Assembly (NCBI GenBank): GCA_000149265.1
Contig: CH003278.1
Coordinates: 331,551 to 395,550 of the forward strand
Direction: 5' to 3'
DNA: 64,000 nt
DNA from: Ciona savignyi
Taxonomy: Eukaryota > Chordata > Ascidiacea > Phlebobranchia > Cionidae
Positions 24,849 through 47,314 of the stretch are shown here, in pieces. The translations under genes were made by a program, and so were the position numbers. The notes beneath the pieces are model-generated. The model worked only from the letters and a program-made list of their open reading frames with translations. It ran no database searches and was not told where the DNA came from. The first letter of the stretch is position 1; the number at the start of each line of letters is the position of its first letter.

Positions 24849-26530
24849 AGTGGCTAGTATGGTTTTGTGGCCGAATGGAAACAGCCGCTATAAACAAATT
24901 AAGCGTGGTGTTGTATACTTTATGCATTATTATATTACCAATAGTATTTAAAAAGTGTATAATTTGTGATTTTACTTCAAAATAACAAAATCTGGCAATT
25001 ACGTAATCTTTGAGAAGCGCAACAAGCGCTGAATACTTTACAAATATTTACACAATAAACATCTTTGTTTGACAACTCTTATGTAATAAGTGATCAACAA
25101 TACGGATTTACAAAATACAATACCTGATTGTATTATGGGAATTCTGTACTGATCCAACAAAATTAATCAGTCTAATCAAACGAGCCTGCTTGAAAAATTG
25201 TAGTGGATTTTTGGGGCGCAGCCCTCATAAATTATTAACTTTTAATCAAAATCGCAATGACTTTGGTATCGGCCGTAGATTGGCAAATTTCTATATTTTG
25301 ATAAGCAAACAGTATTATGTTTTATAATATTTGTGGTAATGACTGGTCTGTGTTTGATCATATTTGTAAAGTCTGTACCTTGCCCACAACCCCAATTTTG
25401 AACCATACTAATATTTAAATGTGGTTGGGGACAAACTTTGCCACAAATACTGCCGACTCGACCGACTTGAAAACTAATATAAAACTGCTGATATAGCTGC
25501 AAATGGGCATATATTGTGAAGCCGTAGGTTATTTTGAGCATTGTTTGATTACAGTACAAAGGTTACTTAACGAAGCACGTGTGTCCCACTAAAACTAGCG
25601 TGTTCGCATTCTAATTTGCGTCATCAATGTAAAGAGAAAAAAAAACCATTTACAAGAAGTTTTACTTAAAACACAATTTTTATTTAAACTATTTAAATTA
25701 GCTTTACAATTATACCCTTACAAGTTTTATTGCAGTAATGGAAGTTACTGCTTATTTTATTCATCTAATTTTAATTATTTAGGACACGCTAACGTAAATA
25801 TTATAAAATATTACGAAAACGCATTTATCATACGGTCAATCGTCACATCAGCATCACCACGATTAATATGTGTTGTATATCATTGACCTATTTCTGCTGT
25901 TTTAGTTTAACCAATTAATTCGCTTGGGTTAAGTAGATCTAACAATCTACACGACCTAACCTAGTGTCCATGCCCGCCTTTCAATTAAATAGTAGAGTTT
26001 TGTGGCCTTCGGCAAGAATCTCCATACTGTAAAAGACACTGCAATAGTGGTCAGGCGAACAATTACTTTCGTGAAAGTTTCTCACACAACTCTTACCCTA
26101 GATTGACCCCAAAAGACGGGTTTACACAGACCCTCGTCAAGTGTTTGTCTTATAGTGTAGGCGGAGAGTCGGCTTTGTGAAACAAACTAAAGGTGTTTAA
26201 CCACTAGTTTCTGTCTGAACCCTGCTTTACTTTTAAACCAATCCCTAAAATGAAGCATAAAGGTCTAAACTTCCGTTTTTACTGTAGTTTTGTCGGCTTT
26301 CTCTTTTATAGATTTAAAAACTATATATTTCCATTTTTATACTAGTTTAATACGCCATTTACAACCCCAAAGTATTATTACAGCAACACAGAGTGGAATA
26401 TATCGGCCATTATCAACGCAGAAAACAGCGCGGCTAGTAACTTAAAAAGCTCGCATAAGGAATGCATTAAAACTACAAGATTATAGAGTGGACAAGCTGG
26501 TTTGAAAGGAGAAAGGTTAAAAGAGGTAAA

Positions 26531-29500
26531 TTATAACGTGAAGTCGACATCGCCTTCTTCGTTTAGAATGGTCGTTCGTACTAGCAGCTCCGATACCACG
26601 TAAGGGTCGCAATTCGACGACGGACGTCTGTCCTCCAAGTACCCGCATTTCTCCTCGCCCACCTGCGTAACAATGGAATGTGTGACGTCAATTTACCGGA
26701 ACGTAACTGTGTATATTCGGGGAGTTGTCGTCACGCCGTAATAAAACTTGCCTAGTTTAGTTGGTATAAAGAGGTAGCTCAAATAACACGTCAATAGCTC
26801 TTATAATTCGACACTGTGTTTGGGATATTATAACAAAAAGATACACGCTATACACATGTCGTTTGAAATAATACCAGCAGCAAATAATTTGAGACCGAGA
26901 TGTAATACATCGGAAAACGAGAATGCTGCCTCATTATTCAAGCGGTTTAAACAAACTTGCCGAAATAAGAAAATAAAATACGTTGCTAGCTTAAAAAAAA
27001 AAAAAAAACTGCGTCGTTTAAAAACGGTATAAATTGATGTACATTGGTCTTTTGGATGCGCCAAGCATGTTGTTTTGGGCCTTTCGCAAATAAATATGAT
27101 ATCATAACCTCACATGACATCTTCTGTATGTTATTCGAGTCATTATGTGACAACCGGTTTGTTGCAGTATAAACAGCGGGTTTGATGAAACAACGAGTTA
27201 TGGCGTAATAAAGGAAGACGTGTCAGCAGGAAGTACTTGCGTCGCTCAATACAAACAGCGGTTTGCATTTTTGCGGCAATGAGAATTTATAACCGTGTTT
27301 ACGAATATGCCGGTGTCATAAAACGGAACTTTTATACTTAGGGTTGGGCGGGATGGATTGCGAAACAAATAAAGTGCATATGAAGCAGTTAGTTGGAATT
27401 TTGAATCTGCAAACTGGGCCAAATGTTTTAGCTAACGCGTTAAATTTGTGGCTGCGTAGGTGTTTTATCGGCTACTGTTTTGCAATGTTTTAAATTTCCG
27501 TTCCTGCACATTTAATAATGGTGTATCTTCATCACATAAATAAACAACAGCTAATTAAACTACGAGCCTAACGCTGACGACTGGCGGTTGTTAACAAAAG
27601 GGAGAAAAAAAACTTTTAAAACGTTCTAGTTATTAACTGAATTGTTGTGATATCACAATTGTGACCCCCACCAGGATTGGCGCGTATCTGGTTGTCGAAA
27701 TACGTTTGACGTCAAGCACTTTATGACTTACGTGTCGGGGTATTCTTATCGAAGCTTTCCGGTTTGCGACACCGGAAGAGAAATCGTAAATAGAAGCGGT
27801 CTCGTGGAGACCAGTGAGTCGTCGCAGGTTGTCTTTCCCGCCTTGTGGGTCGTAAGCTTTGATGTGGCTGAAGTGACGTTTGCTCAACTTTTCGACCGCC
27901 TTGTTGATAGCACTGCGGAATGAATAAAGCGGTATGTTTAGCATGTTAACTCATTGGCTTCCAGCACTTCTGACGGTGGAAGTATGGAAATGCCATTAAA
28001 TCGGTGATAATCCAGTTGGATGTCCTGAATATTAAGTTAGTTTCCAGACCTACCCTCTTTAGAAATAGGACTATATTTTAATGTTTCTACTATGGTTTAT
28101 TATGTTTGAGTAATAACACAGTTTAACCATTCAAAACTAAAGATAAGTTACTGTATATCATATACAAACCCAGTCTTCACTACATGGACAACTTACGGAT
28201 GTCACGGCTACAGTCAACAAACTAAAGTCTTTAACGCTGTGCAGGATTATAGAAATTATAAGAATACCAATGGTGGCTTAAATGTTATTGTCTTGTATTA
28301 TCATTGGAAATTAAGAATAAAGTGAACTTACACAATGCCATCTTTCTGCCTCATAGCCTCTGTACTGTAGTTGGTATGGCAGCCAGCTCCATTCCAATCT
28401 CCGTTCATTGGTTTCGGGTCGAAAGACGCGATGATTCCAAAGTCTTCACATGTACGGTGGAGAAGAAACCTTGAGATCCATAAGTGGTCCCCCATACTAA
28501 TTCCTTCGCACGGGCCCACTTGATATTCCCACTGTGTTGAGGATAAATAAAAAGTTAGAATGTGGAAAATAAAGACGGAATGTCTGATCTCAAAACTATA
28601 TCTTCAATCAACAAATTAAAACCCTTACTTTTTAGAACAATAGTTTTAAATAAATTTATAATTGAAGTACAGAAGAACAAATACTAAACTAATAAATGAA
28701 CAATGGAACCTTAATTTTCTGCTGAAAAAATAAAAATCTAAAAAATAAAAAAATAAAAAATAAAAAATAAAAAATGAAAGAATAAAAAAAATGTTGTTAT
28801 GTTCGTTTTTAGTTAGCACCCTTAGCACAACTAACACCAGCATCTTTTTCTCCATTAGTGTTTTTGAAATAATTGACAATTCACCTGAGCAGGCATGACT
28901 TCAGCGTTGGTTCCGGCAATCTTTACGCCAGCGAACATGCAAGCTCGGTAGTGAGCTTCAACCACATCACGTCCGTACACGTTGCCTGTTCCCACCGCGC
29001 AGTAGTATGGTCCTGTGTGGAGTGGTATGTAAGTGGAGAACAACATTTGGTCATACGCGCCATCCATAACAAAACACTTGAATGGTAGTTACAAAGAGCA
29101 AAATCAACCACTGCATCCTATGGCTGCGATTTCAAGTGTTTGAGGTTTTTGAGCAAACATTGATTGACATCAACAATGTTCTTGGGACTAAGGAAAGTTT
29201 ATAAAAGATATAAAAGAATAAATACTGGTAGTCTCGGTATAGGGAATCAAAACAATTTCTACTTGTATATTGTGCGAGCTGTGTTTTAAGGTATCATAGA
29301 GACCTAGACCACTATGTACAATAACAAAATCTTTTTATACCAGTAACTAGTCCGAGGGAATGACCAAATTATCAGTTTTAGTGTAACAATATGGTGTAAT
29401 TTTAACTTTCGGCTATTAGTGCCATTTTAACCACCCATTCTACTTTGAGAAAGCCTCAGAATTTTGGGTAAATCTGTTCCAATTTGATTAAGTAAATTTC

Positions 29501-31073
29501 TGGTCTTGGCTAACCAGTAGCTAATACATATATAGCAATTAGTGTGTCAACCAGTGGTAATAGACTAACCTTGTGGTCCTGGAAAGCCCTGTTTCGGCCA
29601 TCCGAATGGGTGGCCATCTACATCCAACAGAGTATACTCCTGCTCCATACCGAACCAAGGTCGATCTTCCTTCACTTCTTCCATCACCGCTTTGCAAGTT
29701 CGTCGGTTATTGGTGGCTAAGGATGGAGGAAGGATGTAATATACAGACTAATACCAAGCAGTAGGAGATACATGCTTTAAAAAGCCATATTTGTATTTAT
29801 GGATTACTGTAATTAAAGAAATTCATAATTGATTCTAAATCGAATGATTTTAAAATAGATATCAGTAACATTACTTAACTTGGCAAGGGTTATAAATTAA
29901 TAGTTACGGAAGATACAGGCCGATAATAGAACACGAGATACACAGTTCACGAAGTCATATTTGATGGATTTCTTTGATTGATGAAATACATAATTGATTT
30001 TAAAACAAAAGATTCTAGAATAGATATCAGTATTAGAGCTAACCTTGTAAGGGTTATCAATCGATAATTATCACTTAAATGATGCAAATGACTCAATATA
30101 TAACGTTTGTTATGTAAACACCAGACATTAATGTTAGTTTTAAAAGAAAATGCTGTTTACAGAATGTGTTACGTCGAAACATTATACAGAATAATTATTG
30201 TTTTATACCTGAATTATAAACACAATATTGTTTGTGGTGATAATAACCATTTCAACAAAGGATGATGTTAAAATGAAGAAATCGTTGGAAAAAAAAACAT
30301 TAAACTAATTTTTTTATAAGAGGGTTGGTAAATAATAAATATGCTATAACTAGTTATTGTGGTGTTTAATGAAAATGAAAACAATTTTATAGTTAAACAA
30401 AACTAATTTATAAATTTTAAAACAAAGTTCGTTTTAAAACAAAATAAAAGTTTTTTTACATTCTTTTACACAGGTAAAGCCGAAAAATATAGTAAAACAA
30501 ACCAAATAACTTACCAACTGGTTCCTGCTTGTAGTTAAGAACTTCACACATAACCAGTTTGTTGGGGTCCCCTCGAAATGGGTCACGAAACAAAGCAACT
30601 GGTTTGATGTAACAATCACTGTTGGAGCCTTCAGCTTGGTTGGTGCTGGATCCATCGAAGTTCCACAATGGAAGGTCTAATAGGAGGTACAATAAATGGT
30701 CAGGGGGTTATTCTAGTTAATAAAACTCTTATTCTTTCTGTTAAAGTCGTTCTAATCCATTACCAGTCTGTAAAGCATCACGTGCAGGAGAGATTTATTT
30801 TCTTTCTTTAAATCATTTTTAGGTTTTGTCCATGGGATAACCATACAGTAGTCAGGTCTGGCATACTTTCCTAAGCAGATTGTCTATGAGCCCATACAAA
30901 AACAAATTCCAACCTTCAGCAGTTTTGGGTTCGAAGTCAAGGGTTTTCGTTTTGCATCTCAGATGTTCTCCACTGCCATCAATCCAGATGTACATGGCTT
31001 GCACTCGGCCCTGGCAGTCGAGGCTCATGTAATCTACCTTTGCAGTCTTGTTCAATAACGCGTTGGACGGCAT
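26531..31073 (-). CDS. GLUL: Glutamine synthetase, eukaryotic type (GSII)
   Basis: Seven exons: 31073-30914, 30676-30515, 29716-29570, 29012-28885, 28531-28332, 27912-27732 and 26662-26531. They join in frame with GT-AG borders to 369 residues, the usual length of animal GS. The enzyme condenses glutamate and ammonia with ATP to glutamine, as a decamer in the cytosol. Landmarks: [18 protein letters not shown] near the N-terminus (beta-grasp domain), WNFDGSST (58-65), MEQEYTL (131-137) with metal-binding glutamates, [10 protein letters not shown], the [11 protein letters not shown] block, NGAGCHTN (246-253), and [10 protein letters not shown] (316-325, ATP phosphate-binding). All catalytic motifs are present. 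The start is the first ATG, which aligns with the animal start; no mitochondrial presequence is evident. Introns are short, and intron 4 contains an A-rich simple repeat. Confidence 0.97.
28731..28791. repeat. A-rich simple repeat (taaaaaa)n
   Basis: An imperfect run of a6-7/t units inside intron 4 of glutamine synthetase. No coding effect. Confidence 0.8.
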
Positions 31074-33661
31074 CTTGACTTATAAGTCGACAGGACAGTG
31101 ACAAACGTGAACAGGAATGAACACAAAATTAAATAATCCGCTAGATTATATAAAAAAGGTCATTAACCTTTTCGAATACCTGAAAGATTGTAACATTAGA
31201 CAAAAACAAAACTATGTGTACTAATAATGTAGTCTATCACTTTGCTTTAATATAAAGTTATTATAACTGATAACCATTTCATATAAAAGGTAACATTTAT
31301 TAATTCTCTTTACTTTAATTCACTATCTGATATATAAAGCTCTGTTTATTAATCAGCTTCTTTTAATACCTTTGTTACTCATTCATTATATCATGTTTAT
31401 TTCATTGGTGCTTCTTCCAATATAACAAAGCTTTACTGACACAACTGTTCCACGTACCTGATTACGTCATGGAAAAAAAGAAAAAAGGTTTAAGTGCTTT
31501 TAAAGTGACACACAAAAAAGTGATTAAAGTGTTAAACTTAGCAAGATTTGATCGACGTTATTTTAACAATTACTTGAATTTACTTTGGAAATTAACTAGT
31601 CACGATTTTAGATTTTTTTCTTGGGTTAAACTTTGCTTAAATTATTAAAATATACAACTTTCTTTAAAGATAGCACGCTCTTCTAGAATGGGCTGGTAGT
31701 GTTTTCTCGTCTTCTTGTATAAAACGCAACATTGCATCATAAATAAATACCATTTTTTTAATGTGAACAAAAAGTCATACTATTAAACAGTCGGAAAAAT
31801 AAAAACATACGTCAAATCAAATAACACTTCGTCAAATTTTTGCATCATAACTGACTGTATATTACCAAGAAGTATTAATACAACCTGACCCAATCTATGA
31901 TTTAGCACAAAACAACAGTAAAATTCTTATAACTTTGATAAATAAAACCGAATTTCGCAAAAAAAAATAATCCATTATTAAAAGAAATCTTTTTATTTTC
32001 TAGTAAGCTAATTTGAAAACTAACACGACTATCCTACCTTAAAACAATACCAGCAGTACCGCTAAACGATCCTTTTCGTTGGACTGAATGACTAACTTCC
32101 GTTTTAACACTTTTATGCACCGTACGATAACTACATTACGTACAAACTATAAGTAGCAAATAACTAAAGTACGAATGTCGCAATTACAACCAACAACTAA
32201 AAATGAGGAACTAAACAGTTTGGAGTACGTATTATGACGTAATAGAACGTTGTTGACCAGGGAACGGTGGAAAATAACTCGGGATTTCACCTTCAAGTTA
32301 TTCTTCTAATTATTTTTAAGCTAAAGTTTTATAGAAAAGTTATATACATGATGTCCGAGTAGCATACGATTTTTTTACTGGAAAATATCCTACTTAGGAT
32401 AGGATATTCATGTTTACCCCCGTGAATGGCAAAACAAAGGGGGTTAATACCGGGAGCTATTCCAGTGTGTTGTGTATGATTTACACGTTCCTTCAATTTA
32501 GTAGAACCCATTAATCATCTGGGTTCAGGCAATGTCCTGGTAAATGCCTTGACCAAGGACACAAGCGGGTAGCTACCAGTTTTGAACTTGCAACCTTTCG
32601 GTTGAAAGGCGTCGAACTAAACCATCAAACTAATCGGTCGGACTAACTTCTGTTATGATATAGATATTATAGACGGTTTATGTTAGCCCAGGTGTTTTTA
32701 AAAGGGAATATCTCTGTAAAAATTGTGTAAATTTACAAGCTTCACTGTGTAAACTAGACATTACGTCAATGAATTTCGTAGTACTTGGTGTTGTGCATGT
32801 AAAGTTTTGAGGAAGTCTCATTCGATCACAAAAGACTACCTGTTAATCACATGTCGTATATTTCATTTTTAACACGAAAGATGATTTTAAATGGTTCTTT
32901 TTATTTTATTTGCACCATGCGATCTCAGTGGCACAAGTGACGTAGAAAATTGTGTTTGAAAGGTAAGGGACAAAGGATGGAAAGACAAGTTGAACATTTT
33001 TGTTTACCAGAAGGTAAAGCTGAAAACAGCTAGAATGGATTGGGTATTCATTTTTATTCAAGATATTAATAAACAAAAGTCCTGACCATGCTGACAACAG
33101 TGCTGGTGGACCTGCTGCAAAAGCTTTTGTCGTTTCGTGTATAAACAATATTCACAAGATCAAAACAATAAAGACTTCGTGCTTTGCGTAGGAGCACGCC
33201 CGAAAAACTTTTTTGTTTAGGATGAAGAAAGTTTCTATTTATTCGCAGGTCTTTCTGGTGGCTTAACATGAAAATAAAGCTGATATGAAACGGGGTTGCT
33301 CTTTAGTGCCGCCACACCAGGCTATGGTCCGCTGCGACCCTTAAGCACAACGATCGGTGCAACGTAGAAAAGCATAGGGTGGGGGAACACATGAATAAAT
33401 GTGAACAAACGAAAAAGTTAGTACAATTGAAAAAAAGGACAGCCAAAACATGCGATAAACTTTTATATAAGCGGTAAAAGCAAAGATTATGGACAATAAT
33501 TCATTGATTGGACAAAAGAAATTGAAAACAATTTTTTTTTAATTTTTTGGGAATTTTTAGTAAAAAAGTATAAAAATATGACCACCAGCCTCGCGCGGTA
33601 ATTTAAATTTGACACATTTTACCAATTCCTTTCACAATATCAAATAATAAAAGAAGAAAAA
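31074..33661. other. Intergenic region between glutamine synthetase and the FEM1-like gene
   Basis: Both flanking genes run leftward, so this is the promoter side of glutamine synthetase and the 3' flank of the FEM1-like gene. It contains a reverse-strand SINE (32395-32640). I saw no coding exon. A 5' untranslated exon of glutamine synthetase could be here, since no clear acceptor sits directly upstream of its ATG. Confidence 0.5.
32395..32640 (-). repeat. tRNA-derived SINE, family A, reverse strand
   Basis: On the minus strand it reads from a tRNA-like head (ending near 32640) through aaggttgcaagttcaaaac, the tgtccttggtcaaggcattt block, acccagatg, ggttctactaaattgaagga and a cacgggggtaaacatgaata end with repeated tatcc. 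Compared with family copies it has lost about 30 bases around the ggtgatctgacgattgcc block. Confidence 0.82.
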
Positions 33662-42397
<8,736 letters not shown>

Positions 42398-44080
42398 TTT
42401 GTCGAAACTCAAATTACAGATATATACATGACAATTAAAATAAAATTCACTACCTGTAGAATAGGATAAAATTGAAAGGATTTCTGGGTAAATGTCACTT
42501 CAAAAAGAACAAGGAAAAACACAAAAAGCAGTTTTGTGTGGAACAAATAGTGGAAAATTTAATGACTGTTTAGCACAATTGAAACATAAAAGAGGGAGCA
42601 ACTAAGAGAAAATTTATTCGATTTTTAGTCCAATCAAAAGAATTATACAGTACGGTATTAACTAAATGTTTTTATTACATATTAAGAAGTCATTCATATT
42701 TGCAGAGTGAGAGATGTCAGGAAGATTTGCGATATATTTATCAGCCCAACTACCAAAGTTTGTGGAATATGCTTCCATCTCTTGGGGTAGTTTACTCTTA
42801 TGAATACATACATACAATTTACCAAGGACTTTTACTGCATACAATATATAAAATGCATATTAACACACAAAATAGAGTCAACAAATACAACAAAACGCAT
42901 GATTAAATCTTTGGTATACCTATGAAACATAAATAAAAAGAAACGAATTGTTCAACGAAAAAAAGTATTGTAATGAAAGTCGGATAGATTTGGATTTTAA
43001 ACTAACTTGTATATTTGGATTTACTTTATCATCATACGAAAAATACTGATCAAATTGAGTAAAACCCAGTGCACCATCTCCCATGTTATATATATATATG
43101 TGATGTGTTAATTAGTAAACACTTGACTCATCAGTAAATAGGCAGTTTATCCATCATTCATAGCAACAACATAGCACAAGGTCAACTATAAATATATGTC
43201 TTGTTTTTTTCTGAATAATAAAGTTCTCTCGTTGAAAATAAACATGTTTTTTTAATTACAAAACAATTAATTTAAAAAAGATTTAATCATATTACTGGTG
43301 TTGTATAAAAAAGAATATTTTTATGCAAAAAAACACAAATCCGGGTAAATGTAGCGAAAAAGAGAATTGTGTAATCAACTAAACCCTAAATACATATTTG
43401 GTTTGATCTATTAAAAATGCACGTATACATATTCCAGAGAGAAATAATAAAAATAGGCAAGTAGCAAAAAACACTTAAAATTAATTAATAGTATTTTTAA
43501 AATCAAGGTTTAAAAATAACAACAAATGTTCACAAAACACAAAGAATTAAAAGCAAAATGCTTTTGCAGCACAGAGAAATGCTAATATGGTTTAGCACAT
43601 TTTATCCAAAAAGTTACAAACCGTGTTAGTTTTGCTTTTAAAAGCATATTTGCATTAATGTTCCTTATAAAAAGCCTATTCGTTATAGCTGTTAAAAGTA
43701 GCATGTTAGAAATGCTGTTTAAGGAGACTAATAAAAGTTAAAAACTAAAAAAAATTAAAATTAACAAAAAATGCTAGTTTAATAGCAGTAATATTTTTGC
43801 CTTTAACTTTAACAGAGCATGTTATACAATATAATCACCAACACTGAAACACTCGGCAACAAAAATGGAAGAAATAAATAGCTTGTTTATAATATGGTAC
43901 ATAAAAGACAAAGTAAAACTGGCACGGAAATTTCAAACACTGAATAGGATGAACGAACATCAGCAGTAAAATATATTGGTAGTTATATCTAATAGCTGGC
44001 AACGGGATAATAATGCACATGTTTTGTAAAATAATTCAAAAATATCGAAACACTTCCATTTTAGTGATACATTTTTTAGT
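42398..44080. other. Intergenic region between FEM1-like gene and IPPK
   Basis: AT-rich, no recognised exon. A minus-strand frame at 42662-42844 (ending IANLPDISHSANMNDFLICN) reads somewhat like protein and follows an AG acceptor-like site, but it has no partner exons and no family resemblance. The AG at 42408-42409 on the minus strand, 11 bases upstream of the FEM1-like ATG, may be its trans-splice acceptor. Confidence 0.4.
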
Positions 44081-46334
44081 TTAGTCAGCATTAATTACAT
44101 CTAAACCAGACCACCACTCCTTAAACTGCTGCTGTTGTTTGAAATACAAAGGAATCCTGGAGACTGATTTCGGATCAGTATCAACAACCGCTAGCGACAC
44201 TAAATATAAATTACCACTCTCGTCCTGTATGACATCACAGTTGGCAAGCTTCTGTGAGTTTTCGAGACGCAGCTTGACGTATTTATCGATGGCAGGGTTA
44301 GTTTTAACGATGCGTTGAAAGGAAATGATCAGTGAGCAGTCACAAAATGATTTGGAAATAAGGAAATTGCGCACAGCATTGGCAGCTTTAACAAGATTTT
44401 CTCTGTGAATGAGAAATCATGTGTTAAACCACATGGAGAATCAGAATAAAAAAAGTTATGACCAGATAATTAATAATTAGTTTAAAAAAATATAACGCAC
44501 CCGGTACTATCTAACATTTAAAAACACACTGCATTATCTCTGACTAAAGGCAATTATTGTTTAGACGATGTTTACTGGTATCTATGCTAAAATTAAAATT
44601 ACTGTTGCTGTCTTATCCCTGAATATTAAATACAATATCCGGTAAAAAATTAAGCATATACCAGAAATAGTATGCAGTTTGAATTATACAAAGTTAGAGT
44701 TACCGGTACTGACAAAATAATACCGGTACAGGTACTAAAGATCTACATTTAAACTGGTAAACCCAATTAAAGGTCAAAAAACAAAGTACCGGTATTACTG
44801 TAAATAGATGTATATATATATATACATCGTATTTTGCGACAGAGAAAACCTTTAACTAAAGTTAAGAAAGCAAAGCAATTGTACCTGGCCAGGTACAAGA
44901 TTTCAATCTTAAACTTTTTGTTAGGAATTAGTGCCATAATCTACTATCAAAAATTGCAAACAAGAAGTACTTAAAAATACTTAATTTTTGGAAGGGCCAC
45001 TATAACTTCAGCAAAGCCATTATTACACTCTATAAAGTATCATTACAATAAATTTTAATTTGAAAGTACCCGGTACCTGTTATATTTAATATATATTAGA
45101 TATACTAGGCTGCCTAGGCAAATACTGTTTTTTTTATTAGGCTATATTATAACGTTTTAAACAAGGTGCAAATGACTTACATTGGACTACAGGTAAGTTC
45201 ATTTCCATTGAGATCAGCCATATTTTTGTACTGTGAATGCATGTGCTCTTCAACTGAGAGACCGTTGTGACGATTTGAATCTACTAACTTACTGTAGTAG
45301 TGAATTTTATCAACTGTATTTAAGTCCAACCTCTGTGCTGCCAGAATGACACCTAGTGTACAGGTTGACGATAAGGTTGATTCCCTCACTGGCGGTCTGG
45401 TTTCAAAAGGACCATTCTTAACATGACACATCGCTTGTTTCGTTTTAAATCCAGTGCAGCTTTGATTGCTTGAATGAAATTCGGTGCTTTTGTAACTGTT
45501 ACAAACAGGCTGTAATAAAGTAGACTGCAATACTTGCTTGAAATTTAACAACGGCGTACCTCCCAAAAAAACAGCTTTTATTGTATCTTTTAATGCGTCT
45601 AACTTCTCTTCCATATCGGTAGCCGTTGATGTAGTTTCCTCTTCAGTTTGAGGGTATTTCATTTCGCCGTTTAAAAACACTCTAAAATTGTTTTGTGGAG
45701 TGTGCATTAGGCAGCTGATAGCATACATCATGCGCTCTTTTTGACCTGAAAACAGATCCAGGGGGCAATAAAAGCTACATTTTTGAAATCGCTTTTCAAC
45801 TGCAAACCTGTACAGCTGTGCTTTACAAAAATGACACACATTAGATGGATTCGATGGTTTCAAATAGGACGGCTGATTTGGCAAAAATCCTTTTTTCAAT
45901 TTAATCTCAACAGCAACAGTGTCCTGAGTTAATTCAACGCCTAAATTTTCTAAATCTTTCCAAACTTTATTTCGAGTAACAAAGCAGAAATCCTGCATCA
46001 AAACGCCACTAGGATGTAAATCCAAAGGCCTCTTCTTTCTATAATCAGGACGACAATTTCCAATTTTTGCAATTAAACTTGAAAGAAATTTTTCAGGGAT
46101 ATTGACTAACTCTGGCATGGGGCATAACCCAGAGTCCCTTAGTAACGGCCCCACTACACATTCTATGAAAGCGAGATCTTGGTCTGTTTCACTTGAACCG
46201 GAATTAAGTGTGCACGGCTCCGTTTTACGTAACCGCAAAACTTTTCCCGATTTGTTCGAGACCACAATGTGTTTGTTGCCTTCTGCTTTGTACTTCCAGT
46301 CTGCAGCATCATAAAGTCCATTGTGACTAGCCAT
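44081..46334 (-). CDS. IPPK: Inositol-pentakisphosphate 2-kinase
   Basis: Two exons, 46334-45181 and 44402-44081, join at phase 2 to 491 residues, the size of animal IPPK. The enzyme phosphorylates the 2-position of inositol 1,3,4,5,6-pentakisphosphate to give phytic acid (IP6). Landmarks: WKYKAEGNKHIVV (13-25) with VLRLRK (32-37) in the nucleotide-binding lobe, VAVEIKLKKGFLP (140-152) for the conserved EIKPK motif, CHFC (167-170), and FYCPLDLFSG (188-197) with PQNNFRVFLNGE, strongly conserved in IPPK. The C-terminal exon contains DCSLIISFQRI and VSLAVVDTDPKS, the latter being the usual C-terminal block. Oddity: the proline of EIKPK is leucine. Start: the first ATG. A minus-strand tgttctag acceptor lies 14 bases upstream, consistent with spliced-leader addition. 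Confidence 0.95.
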
Positions 46335-47071
46335 TAGACTTTAACATTCTAGAACAAATACAATATAATTAGTTTCTGATCAGCTAAACCGTAACACAAT
46401 CTAAGAAGTATTTGCACAGATTAAGTTTCCTTTTTAAATCAAAATTGTAATATAAACCTTAAACTACTTGCCATTAGGGTGGAAATTTTGATTACAATTC
46501 TTGTTACTTAAGAGCCTCACTACTCTGTGGGACAGCGGGGTGGGACAACACATTATATCACAGGCGAGAAAAAGTATTTTTGTCACTTACATGACATGAG
46601 CGAGATATAACCGGCCCAGTTCATGATATACCGGTACCCTGTCCCGCTCAGGTTAGTAACGAAAATATTTCCCCGCCCATCTTAGTGTGCTGTACTGCCA
46701 AGCTATCTAATAAAATAGTGTGTTTTTTCACAGATGACTAAAGCCCTCATAAAAAGTTATACAACTGTTTTCTGAACTGAGTAAATAATCACTGAATAAA
46801 TGACGTCGAAATCGCCGAATACATGATGTAAACTTTGATATGAAATTGTTTTAAAAATTACTTTCCATTTGCAAAATGAAACTTTAAAAAACATCTTTAC
46901 ATGCATAAAACAAATTGTTATATCCCTATTAGGAAACCAGAACCGATCTACACAATTGTTTACTAATCTCATCTCATGATACATTGTTTTCTAGTATTAC
47001 GTCATTCTCAAGCTATAGTGCGCACATAGATATCCACATATTGTACATAGTAAGTAAGATGTAAAACGTAG

Positions 47072-47128
47072 TGTCGAGTAGCCGAACGGTTAACGCGACC
47101 GATACAGACAGACCTATGCAAAAAAGTT
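47072..47128 (+). repeat. tRNA-like fragment, SINE family B
   Basis: gtgtcgagtagccgaacggt followed by taacgcgaccgatac matches the head of the 24591-24848 units. The B-box half is missing, so it is a truncated copy. Confidence 0.6.
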
Positions 47129-47314
47129 TAAGAGTCAGATCAGATAATTATGTTTATTTACATAAATGGAAAAAGCAATAGGCGTCATGCGGATAATCGT
47201 CAGATTTAACTCGCACCCATCGGAAACTGGAGCTATTGCAGCTTTACCCAACAAGTTATCCGTTCGGAACACCGAACCAGTGTGAACATATCGCGTCGAG
47301 ATAATTCTTGCTAA

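Larger units (their letters stand above)
22877..26530. other. Intergenic region rich in SINEs
   Basis: Between the convergent 3' ends of the mutase gene and glutamine synthetase. A probable polyadenylation hexamer variant (attaaa) follows the mutase stop at about 22966. The rest holds two copies of SINE family A (23441-23717, 23851-24149), a tandem pair of tRNA-like units (24591-24848), and otherwise AT-rich unique DNA with no exon-like frames. Confidence 0.5.

Noticed and set aside
25330-25450. Weak inverted repeat (cccacaaccccaa / gtggttgggg)
   Set aside because: Arms are short and mismatched; no element boundary or target duplication.
42662-42844. Minus-strand frame between the FEM1-like gene and IPPK
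   Set aside because: An acceptor-like site precedes it, but no upstream exon or family match was found.
44700-46640. Recurring taccggtac palindromes
   Set aside because: Short, irregularly spaced and without flanking similarity; probably compositional.
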